From assembly GCF_038069765.1 (NCBI RefSeq), contig NZ_JBBPFS010000006.1:186001-250000 (forward strand): a stretch of DNA of 64,000 bases, in the 5' to 3' direction. The notes below the pieces were generated by a model. That model worked only from the letters and a program-made list of their open reading frames with translations, was not told the origin of the DNA and did not search any database. Position numbers and translations under genes: made by a program. Shown here piece after piece: positions 57,825 through 64,000 of this stretch (positions are counted from its first letter, which is position 1; each line of letters starts with the position of its first letter). The stretch comes from Arthrobacter_B sp038069765. Lineage in GTDB: Bacteria > Actinomycetota > Actinomycetes > Actinomycetales > Micrococcaceae.

Positions 57825-58645
57825 GCTCGGACAGCGCCACCCGCATCACCCCCGGCAACGCCCTGCGGCCCGAGGACATTGCCGCCTCCGGCACCAAGGC
57901 GCCGGCCGACGTCGCCGAGTATGCGCTGCGCCTGGGCGACGACTCCCTGATCCTGGCCCAGCGCCTCGGCTGGTGGATCTCCCGCGCCCCCGAACTGGAA
58001 GAGGACGTGGCCCTGGGCAACATCGCCCTGGACCTGCTCGGGCATGCCCGGTCCTTCCTCACCTACGCCGGCTCGGCGACCGGCCGGACCGAAGATGATC
58101 TGGCCTACTGGCGCCGCGAAGGGGAATTCCGTTCCGCGCATCTTTTCGAGCAGCCCAACGGCGACTTCGGGCTGACCATCGCCCGCCAGCTGGTGGTCTC
58201 CTTCTACCAGTTCGAGCTCTACCGCGCGCTGCTGTCCTCCACCGACGCCACCCTGGCCGCCATCTCCGCCAAGGCGGTCAAGGAGGTCGACTATCACCGC
58301 GACCACAGCGCCCAGTGGATCCTGCGCCTGGCCGGCGGCACCGAGGAGTCACGCCGCCGCATCACGCGGGCCCTGGAACTGACCTGGCCGTACGTCGGTG
58401 AGCTGTTCGAGGACGACGACGCCGTGCGCGCCCTCGCCGGCAGCGGTGCCGCGGTCCTGCCGTCCTCGCTCCGTGCGAACTTCGACGCCGGCATCGGCGC
58501 CGTCCTGCGCGAGGCCGATCTTGAGGTGCCGCAGGTTCCGGCTGCCCCGGGAGGCGGCCGCCGCGGACAGCACAGCGAACACCTGGGATACCTGCTGGCC
58601 GAGATGCAGGTCCTCGCCCGCGAGCATCCCGGCGCAAGCTGGTAG
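57821..58645 (+). CDS. paaC: Phenylacetyl-CoA epoxidase structural subunit PaaC
   Basis: The 274-residue ferritin-like protein resembles PaaA but serves as the structural partner. Typical stretches are EYALRLGDDSLILAQRLGWWISRAPELEEDVALGNIALDLLGHAR near residue 26 and KEVDYHRDHSAQWILRLAGGTEESRRR near 150. It starts with a GTG inside the end of paaB. Its stop is 5 bases before paaD. Confidence 0.95.
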   Translation: MSSDSATRITPGNALRPEDIAASGTKAPADVAEYALRLGDDSLILAQRLGWWISRAPELEEDVALGNIALDLLGHARSFLTYAGSATGRTEDDLAYWRREGEFRSAHLFEQPNGDFGLTIARQLVVSFYQFELYRALLSSTDATLAAISAKAVKEVDYHRDHSAQWILRLAGGTEESRRRITRALELTWPYVGELFEDDDAVRALAGSGAAVLPSSLRANFDAGIGAVLREADLEVPQVPAAPGGGRRGQHSEHLGYLLAEMQVLAREHPGASW

Positions 58646-58650
58646 CAGCC

Positions 58651-59175
58651 ATGGCCGATCTGGAGAGTACGGTCGAGGATCTCCGTCCCGCCGAGCCGGC
58701 CGCCGCGCAGGCCTGGGACATTGCCGCCACCGTGTGCGACCCCGAGATTCCGGTGCTGACCATCGAGGACCTGGGCGTCCTCCGCGGCGTGGAACTGACC
58801 GGGCCGGATGCCGTCACCGTGACGATCACCCCCACCTACTCGGGATGCCCGGCAATGGATGCCATCCGCGAGGACGTCACTGCCGCGCTGAACACTGCGG
58901 GCTACGGCCGGGTACGGGTGGATCTGGTCCTCGCCCCGGCCTGGACCACCGACTGGATGAGCGAGGCCGGCAAGGCCAAGCTCAACGCCTACGGCATTGC
59001 CCCGCCCACCGGCAAGGCCGCCGCCGGTCCGGTCCGGCTGGGCCTGAGCGTGAAGTGCCCGCAGTGCTCCTCACTCAACACCCGTGAACTCACCCGCTTT
59101 GGCTCCACGTCCTGCAAAGCCCTCTATGTCTGCCAGGACTGCAGCGAACCCTTCGACTACTTCAAGGTGCTCTAA
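58651..59175 (+). CDS. paaD: Phenylacetate degradation protein PaaD (DUF59 and zinc-binding tail)
   Basis: A 174-residue protein with an N-terminal MIP18/DUF59 domain (VCDPEIPVLTIEDLGVLRGVE, then TPTYSGCPAMDAI). The C-terminal zinc-finger-like part has CPQCSS and CQDCSEPFDYFK, with one more Cys between. PaaD is thought to mature the FeS cluster of PaaE. It lies between paaC and paaE with gaps of 5 and 3 bases. Confidence 0.94.
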   Translation: MADLESTVEDLRPAEPAAAQAWDIAATVCDPEIPVLTIEDLGVLRGVELTGPDAVTVTITPTYSGCPAMDAIREDVTAALNTAGYGRVRVDLVLAPAWTTDWMSEAGKAKLNAYGIAPPTGKAAAGPVRLGLSVKCPQCSSLNTRELTRFGSTSCKALYVCQDCSEPFDYFKVL

Positions 59176-59178
59176 CCC

Positions 59179-60345
59179 ATGACAACTTCCGTTCCAGCCG
59201 CAGCGCCGGCGGCACCGGCGCCTACACGCAGGACCGCCTTCCATCCCCTGACGGTCTCAGAGGTCCGGCGCCTGACCAACGACGCCGTGGAAGTCACCTT
59301 TGCCGTGCCCGAGGCGCTCGAAGGCTCCTACGACTACCTGCCCGGCCAGTACGTTGCCCTGCGCACTACTCTGGACGGCCAGGAAATCCGGCGCAGCTAC
59401 TCGATCTGCGCCGAACCCAGGCCCGGTGAAATCCGGGTGGCGATCAAGCGTGACCTGGGCGGCAAGTTCTCCACCTGGGCCAATGAGTTCCTCAAAGCCG
59501 GCGACGTGCTGGACGTCATGAGCCCCTCCGGCGGCTTTATTTCCAAGCATCCAATGAACGAACTGAACCACCCCGAGGACATGGACCTCACCGGCGAGGA
59601 CGTCTTTGTGGCAGTGGCCGCGGGCTCCGGTATCACCCCGGTCATCTCGATTGCCCGCACCGTGCTGGCGGCCTCCGACACTGTCCGCTTTGACCTCGTC
59701 TACGCGAACAAGGCTGCCATGGACGTCATGTTCCTGGAGGAGCTGGCGGACCTGAAGGACAAGTATCCGTCCCGGTTCGCCCTGCACCATGTGCTCTCCC
59801 GCGAACAGCGCATCTCACCCCTGCTCTCCGGGCGGATCGACGCCGAGAAGCTGGCCACCCTGATCGATTCGGTCCTGCCCACCCGAAACGTGGACGAATG
59901 GTTCCTCTGCGGGCCCTTCGAACTGGTGCAGATGTGCCGCGATACCCTGGCCAGCCGCGGCGTCGAGGCCGAGAGGATCCGCTTTGAGCTCTTCACCACC
60001 GGCCAGCCCAACCGGCCCGAAGGCCAGTCCGGGCGGCCCGTCACCGCCGACCCGAACGCCGACAATTACAACATCACGTTCCGGCTGGACGGTTTGCAGG
60101 GCAAGGTTGCCAGCCCCACCCACGCCCGCGAAACCATCCTCAATGCCGCGCTCCGGGTCCGTCCCGACGTCCCGTTCGCGTGCGCCGGCGGTGTCTGCGG
60201 CACCTGCCGGGCCAAGGTGGTTACCGGCACCGTGGAGATGGAGGAGAACTATGCGCTGGAACCCGACGAACTGGAAAAGGGCTACATCCTGACCTGCCAA
60301 AGCCGTCCCACCAGCCCCGACGTCACCGTCGACTACGACGCCTAG
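59179..60345 (+). CDS. paaE: Phenylacetyl-CoA epoxidase reductase PaaE
   Basis: The 388-residue reductase has an FAD-binding barrel (YLPGQYVALR, RRSYSICAEPRPGE), an NAD(P)H domain (AAGSGITPVISIARTVL near residue 152) and a C-terminal plant-type [2Fe-2S] domain with CAGGVCGTCRAKV near 335 and a final ligand in ILTCQSRP. It passes electrons from NADPH to the di-iron PaaA. It is the last gene of the core oxygenase set. Confidence 0.96.
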   Translation: MTTSVPAAAPAAPAPTRRTAFHPLTVSEVRRLTNDAVEVTFAVPEALEGSYDYLPGQYVALRTTLDGQEIRRSYSICAEPRPGEIRVAIKRDLGGKFSTWANEFLKAGDVLDVMSPSGGFISKHPMNELNHPEDMDLTGEDVFVAVAAGSGITPVISIARTVLAASDTVRFDLVYANKAAMDVMFLEELADLKDKYPSRFALHHVLSREQRISPLLSGRIDAEKLATLIDSVLPTRNVDEWFLCGPFELVQMCRDTLASRGVEAERIRFELFTTGQPNRPEGQSGRPVTADPNADNYNITFRLDGLQGKVASPTHARETILNAALRVRPDVPFACAGGVCGTCRAKVVTGTVEMEENYALEPDELEKGYILTCQSRPTSPDVTVDYDA

Positions 60346-60369
60346 TCTCTGAAGGAACGGAGCATCCTC

Positions 60370-61137
60370 ATGATCGAACTGAGCATCACCGACGGCATCG
60401 CCGAAATTGTCCTGAACTCGCCGCGGAAGCTGAACTCCCTGAACGAGGAGGCGCTGGCACAGCTGTCGCAGGCGTACGATGACGCTGCCGTCCCCGGGGT
60501 GCGCGCGCTGCTGCTGCGCGGAGAAGGCAGGGCCTTCTGCGCCGGGCGGGACATCTCCGCCGTCGACCCCGCCAACGACGACGCCTATGAGTATCTCGGA
60601 GAACTGGTCACTCCGCTGCTGCAGAAGATGGCGGGTTTTCCGGCCCCGACGTTCGCTGCCGTTCAAGGGGCCTGCCTCGGCGTCGGCCTCGGCCTGCTGG
60701 TGGCCACCGATGTTGTCTATGTGGCGGAGGACGCGAAGATCGGCTCGCCGTTCGCCGCCCTGGGAGCTGCCCTGGATTCCGGCGGACACTGGCTTTTCAC
60801 CGAACGGCTCGGTACCCACCGTGCCCTGGACCTGATCTATACCGGGGACCTGATGAGCGGCTCCGAAGCGGTGGCGGCAGGGTTGTTCAGCCGGTCCTTC
60901 CCGGCAGACCAGCTGCTGGAACGCACCCGCGACATCGTGGCACGCGTGGCCGCCGGCTCCGGCGGCGCCTACCGGATCTCCAAGGCGCTCGTGGCCGAAA
61001 TCCGGGACTCCCGGATTGGGCTGTGGACCGCCATGGAGGAAGAGAACAAGGCCCAGGGCATCCTCAGCGGCACCAGGGACTACGCCGAGGGGTTTACCGC
61101 CTTCCTGGAAAAGCGCAAACCCGCCTTCCAGGACTGA
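60370..61137 (+). CDS. Enoyl-CoA hydratase/isomerase family protein, PaaG-like
   Basis: The 255-residue crotonase has FCAGRDISAVDP near residue 57, GACLGVGLGLLVATDVVY near 98 and GAALDSGGHWLFTERLG near 135. The Asp-Ser-Gly-Gly in that last segment is typical of PaaG (1,2-epoxyphenylacetyl-CoA isomerase), and the position right after paaE fits. A general hydratase role (PaaF) cannot be excluded. GGAACGGAG upstream supports the ATG. Confidence 0.85.
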   Translation: MIELSITDGIAEIVLNSPRKLNSLNEEALAQLSQAYDDAAVPGVRALLLRGEGRAFCAGRDISAVDPANDDAYEYLGELVTPLLQKMAGFPAPTFAAVQGACLGVGLGLLVATDVVYVAEDAKIGSPFAALGAALDSGGHWLFTERLGTHRALDLIYTGDLMSGSEAVAAGLFSRSFPADQLLERTRDIVARVAAGSGGAYRISKALVAEIRDSRIGLWTAMEEENKAQGILSGTRDYAEGFTAFLEKRKPAFQD

Positions 61138-61138
61138 C

Positions 61139-61579
61139 TCAGTAAAACTCCACCGCCCAGTGCAGCTCCTGATCGGCGCGGACCTCGATGGAGATGCCCG
61201 TGCCTTCCTCGTACGGATTGATCCCGCTGATGACCTTGACCGGTCCGCAGGGGACCTCGGCGTCGGGTCCGCCGCTGATGGAGACGACGGCGGCGCCGGC
61301 ATCGCAGATGAACCGTGCATCCAGCGGTCCGGTAAGCAGGGGGTCAAGCCTGAGCTGGTTCGGCGCGTCCGGGCCGGCCGTCCCGCCGCCGGCGCGCTTC
61401 TCTTCAGGAGCGCCATCCTCATGCGACGACGCTAGTTCGGACTGCAGCTTCTGCATCTCTGCCGCCCAGCTTGGCGCTGCCTGTTGGGACTGGCTTTCCG
61501 CCGTCCCTGCTTCGCACGCAGTTGCCAGCAGCAGGACCGGGACGCCGACGGCCAGTACTGTCCTCATGCCGGGTTTCAT
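61139..61579 (-). CDS. Small putative lipoprotein
   Basis: The 146-residue product has a signal peptide ending in the lipobox LLLATAC (Cys near residue 22), a coiled-coil-prone stretch (WAAEMQKLQSELASSHEDG) and a C-terminal beta-rich part with two cysteines (FICDAG and VPCGPVK). No family was recognised. AAGGAG upstream supports the start at 61579. It converges on the PaaG-like gene, with 1 base between the stops. Confidence 0.75.
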   Translation of the reverse strand: MKPGMRTVLAVGVPVLLLATACEAGTAESQSQQAAPSWAAEMQKLQSELASSHEDGAPEEKRAGGGTAGPDAPNQLRLDPLLTGPLDARFICDAGAAVVSISGGPDAEVPCGPVKVISGINPYEEGTGISIEVRADQELHWAVEFY

Positions 61580-61776
61580 TCGCTGCTCCTTGCTCTTCCG
61601 GTGACGCGAGCTCTGCCGGTAATGCGACCCACCCTAACGGAGTGCCGCTCCGGCGGTGCGGATGCAGCAAGCGGACCGGATGCCGCAATATTCGACAACC
61701 TGTAGAAATACGGGAAGAATGTCTTGCAGCCGGAGAAGCACCTGCCGACCGGCCCGAGCCGTATCCGGGAGGGATC

Positions 61777-62442
61777 ATGAGCACGCGTGCCGCACGCCTG
61801 GTGCGCGGCTGGGCCGCAGCACTAGCGGCCACGGCCGTTGCCGCTGCCTCCCATGTCCTGGCCGGCGGAGTCATCCCGCACCCGTCCATCGTGCTGTTCT
61901 GCCTGGCGCTGTCGGCGATGGTTTCCTGTGCGCTGGCAGGGCGGTCCCTGTCACTTCCGGGAACCACGGGGGCGGTCCTGGCCAGCCAGGGCATTTTCCA
62001 CCTGCTGTTCACCGTTGGCGGTGCGGGACTCCCTCCCGCAGCTGCCGGTACATCCGACGCAGCCGCCAGCCCTGCCGCGGGCCATGCGGGCCATGCCTTC
62101 CATGGCGACTCTGCGGCCCTCAGCCAACTGACCGATGCCGGGCAGGCCGGCGCCGGAATGGCAACGGCCGGGCATTCCTCTGCACTGATGTGGCTCGGAC
62201 ACCTGCTGGCGGCCGCGGCCACCGTTGCCCTCATCCGGAACGGCGAGGCCGCACTGCTGCGCATCCTGGAGGCCATGCGGCTGCGCATCACCGCCATCCT
62301 GCCGCTGTTCCTCCCGCTGCCGCTCGGCCCGAGGATCCCCAAGCTTTCCCTGCTGATTCCGGCCGAGCCGTTCCGGAACCTCGGCGTGCCACTGCTGGCG
62401 ATGAGGCACCGGGGACCGCCTGCTGCTGCTGTGTCCTTCTAG
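61777..62442 (+). CDS. Membrane protein with His-rich loop, probably copper-related
   Basis: The 221-residue protein has about four membrane segments, the first three within residues 8-90. They are followed by an Ala/Gly-rich loop with several histidines (GHAGHAFHGD near residue 107, ATAGHSSALMWLGH near 136), a further helix and a basic tail. Histidine and methionine residues in an extracytoplasmic loop, together with the downstream CopC-like and PCuAC-like genes, suggest a role in copper handling. No named family was recognised. GGGAGGGA upstream supports the ATG. Confidence 0.72.
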   Translation: MSTRAARLVRGWAAALAATAVAAASHVLAGGVIPHPSIVLFCLALSAMVSCALAGRSLSLPGTTGAVLASQGIFHLLFTVGGAGLPPAAAGTSDAAASPAAGHAGHAFHGDSAALSQLTDAGQAGAGMATAGHSSALMWLGHLLAAAATVALIRNGEAALLRILEAMRLRITAILPLFLPLPLGPRIPKLSLLIPAEPFRNLGVPLLAMRHRGPPAAAVSF

Positions 62443-62491
62443 CCGCGCACCTGCCTGGTGCGGGGCTTTCCCACCAGCAGACGCCGGCAGA

Positions 62492-63202
62492 ATGCCGGCG
62501 CAGAAAGCAGCCATGTCGCTTGTAACGTCCCCCGTAGTGTCCCCCTCGTATTTATCCTCTCCCCAGGTCCGCGCCGCCCGCCGGCCGTTGATGGTCCGGG
62601 CTCTGTTCCTTGCAGCTCTGATCTTCGCCGGCGGCGGCACCGCCCTGGCCACCGCCCCGGCTGCCGCAGCCCACGATGAGCTGGTAAGCACCATTCCCGC
62701 AGCCGGAGAGCGGCTGGACGCAGCGCCGGCGGAACTGGAGCTCACCTTCAGCTCCGCCCTGATGGACCTGGGCAACCAGATCCAGGTCCTGGACGCCGAT
62801 GGCCGGAACTGGGCGGAAAGCGCCCCCGTCCTGAACCGTGAAACACTCGTCCAGCCGCTGCCCGGGGAGATGCCCAACGGGGAATACTCGGTGCGCTGGC
62901 GCGCCGTGTCCTCCGACGGCCACCCGATCACCGGCAGCTATGAGTTCCTTGTCGGAGCCGACGCGGTGGCGGGATCAGCAGCCACGGCGCTCCCGTCCGG
63001 CTCCCAGGACTCAGAGGAACGGGACGAGACGCCCGACGCCGGCGCCTCCGAAGGCGCTGAAGGCAGCGAGAGCGCTGATGCATCCAACGACGGCGGGCTC
63101 CCGGCCTGGCTGGTTCCCGGCATCCTCGGCGGCGTAACGGGCCTGCTCATTTACGCCGTGTACGCGGTGGTTTCCCGCCGCCGGCGCGGCCGGACCGAGT
63201 AA
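62492..63202 (+). CDS. CopC domain-containing copper-binding protein
   Basis: The 236-residue protein has a signal peptide ending near AAAAH. The mature N-terminus HDELVSTIPAAGERL, with histidine as the probable first residue, is followed by the CopC fold (LTFSSALMDLGNQIQVLDADG, VRWRAVSSDGHPITGSYEFLV). After a Ser/Glu/Asp-rich linker a single C-terminal membrane helix and basic residues anchor it. It probably binds Cu(II) outside the cell membrane. Alternative starts lie at 62513 and 62591. Confidence 0.88.
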   Translation: MPAQKAAMSLVTSPVVSPSYLSSPQVRAARRPLMVRALFLAALIFAGGGTALATAPAAAAHDELVSTIPAAGERLDAAPAELELTFSSALMDLGNQIQVLDADGRNWAESAPVLNRETLVQPLPGEMPNGEYSVRWRAVSSDGHPITGSYEFLVGADAVAGSAATALPSGSQDSEERDETPDAGASEGAEGSESADASNDGGLPAWLVPGILGGVTGLLIYAVYAVVSRRRRGRTE

Positions 63203-63210
63203 CCTCCCGG

Positions 63211-63238
63211 CAGCCCCGGGAGCAACCTCCCCGGGCTG
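63211..63238 (+). terminator. Hairpin between the copC-like and PCuAC-like genes
   Basis: CAGCCCCGGGAG (63211-63222) pairs with CTCCCCGGGCTG (63227-63238), with a mismatch, around CAAC. No T-run follows. The rest of 63203-63442 shows no gene. Confidence 0.45.
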
Positions 63239-63442
63239 CTCCCGGAGCACCCTGCCGGCAGCTCCAGTGCTGCCGCAATACGGCTGCGCATCACAGGCGC
63301 AGCTTCTCGACCACATCTTCGGAGGCGTCCACGCGGCGTTCCTCCACCTTCCGGCGCCCCAAAATAACCCGGAGCCAGCTCGACCGGCCAAAAGTATCCG
63401 GCAGCCAGGCGACCCGGCGCGCCCGACCACAGGAGCAAAACC

Positions 63443-64000
63443 ATGTCCATTTCTTCTTCCCGCAGCTCGGTGCTGCTGGTCCTTTCCGCCGCCCTCCTCG
63501 GAGCAGGGTTGACGAGCGGCTGCACGTCCGCGGCAGACACGTCCGATCCGGCTCCGGCCGCACCTTCCGGCACCGCCTCCGCCCCGGAAGCCGCGCCTGC
63601 CGGGTCCCCGGATGCTGCTGCGGACGCGGCGGCACCCCTCACCATGGCCCACCCGTGGGTGAAGGCAGCAGACGGCGGAATGACCGGTGCTTTCGGCACC
63701 CTGACCAACAGCGGCACCGAGGAAGTGCAGGTGGTGGCCGCGGCGTCACCGGCAGCGGCCTCCGTGGAGCTGCACGAAACGGTGCAGCAGGCTGACGGAA
63801 CCGCAGTCATGGCTGAGAGCGGAGGCGGATTCACCATCCCGGCCGGAGAAACCTTCGTGCTGGAACCCGGAGCCAATCACCTGATGCTGATGGGGCTTAA
63901 GGATCCGGTGCTTGCAGGGGAGGAGATCCCCTTCACGCTGACGCTCTCCGACGGCAGCACTGTCGAGTTCACGGCTCCCGCAAAGGACTTCGCCGGAGCC
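63443..64000 (+). CDS. PCuAC-type copper chaperone lipoprotein (cut by window edge)
   Basis: The frame from ATG at 63443 (AGGAG upstream) has a signal peptide with lipobox LTSGC near residue 27. A Pro/Ala-rich linker precedes a DUF461/PCu(A)C domain. The domain contains AHPWVKAADGGMTGAFGTL near residue 70 and the copper ligands in VELHETVQQ, then GANHLMLMGL (His-x-Met type). Such chaperones deliver Cu(I) to cytochrome oxidase. The end lies beyond the window; 186 codons are visible. Confidence 0.88.
   Translation, partial: MSISSSRSSVLLVLSAALLGAGLTSGCTSAADTSDPAPAAPSGTASAPEAAPAGSPDAAADAAAPLTMAHPWVKAADGGMTGAFGTLTNSGTEEVQVVAAASPAAASVELHETVQQADGTAVMAESGGGFTIPAGETFVLEPGANHLMLMGLKDPVLAGEEIPFTLTLSDGSTVEFTAPAKDFAGA

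Overview
The window is about 64 kb of high-GC DNA with actinobacterial signatures, most likely a chromosome segment of an Arthrobacter-like member of the Micrococcaceae. This rests on the gene order (ResABC-type cytochrome c maturation, PLDc_N protein, DUF4229 protein, menA, menE, menB), a BldC-like regulator, the 32-residue basic ribosomal-type protein, a DUF222/HNH protein, frequent GTG and TTG starts, and many apparently leaderless genes. No rRNA, tRNA, CRISPR array, prophage or insertion sequence was recognised.

Layout. 1-10 kb: a truncated TrkH-type potassium transporter, AcuC-like deacetylase, ArsR regulator, NADP-type glutamate dehydrogenase, a DAHP synthase behind an aromatic-residue leader peptide, BldC-like protein, a tiny ribosomal-type protein, HAD phosphatase, glutaredoxin-like protein, Rex, and two related membrane proteins. 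10-29 kb: a respiratory block with YceI, a histidine phosphatase, four cytochrome c maturation genes, menaquinone genes menA-menE-menB, then narGHJI and narK reading away from menB. 29-42 kb: mixed housekeeping genes (NAD(P)HX dehydratase, CPBP protease, DNA ligase, hydrolases, a tyrosine phosphatase, a WYL regulator), interrupted by a thiolase/hydratase/dehydrogenase operon. 43-61 kb: phenylacetate catabolism in three further units (paaZ; paaI-paaK-tetR; paaABCDE plus a hydratase/isomerase), separated by an HNH protein, an FGE-like protein, DedA, an oligopeptidase B-type peptidase, and HTH and PadR regulators. 61-64 kb: a lipoprotein and a probable copper block (His-rich membrane protein, CopC-like protein, PCuAC-like chaperone cut by the window end).

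How the genes fit together. Cytochrome c maturation, menaquinone synthesis and membrane nitrate reductase sit side by side and form one respiratory module, with Rex nearby as an NADH/NAD+ sensor. The four paa units cover CoA activation, ring epoxidation, ring isomerisation and opening, and beta-oxidation. Each unit is preceded by the same 22-base operator-like palindrome, and the TetR gene co-oriented with paaK is the natural candidate repressor. DAHP synthase, the first step of aromatic amino acid synthesis, appears to be controlled by ribosome-mediated attenuation through a leader peptide containing Trp-Tyr-Ala-Tyr-Phe.

Two genome-wide habits show. Thirteen genes have a TANNNT -10 box ending 6 or 7 bases before the start codon, which implies leaderless mRNAs. 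Short tandem duplications cluster at gene ends, several of them overlapping stop codons.
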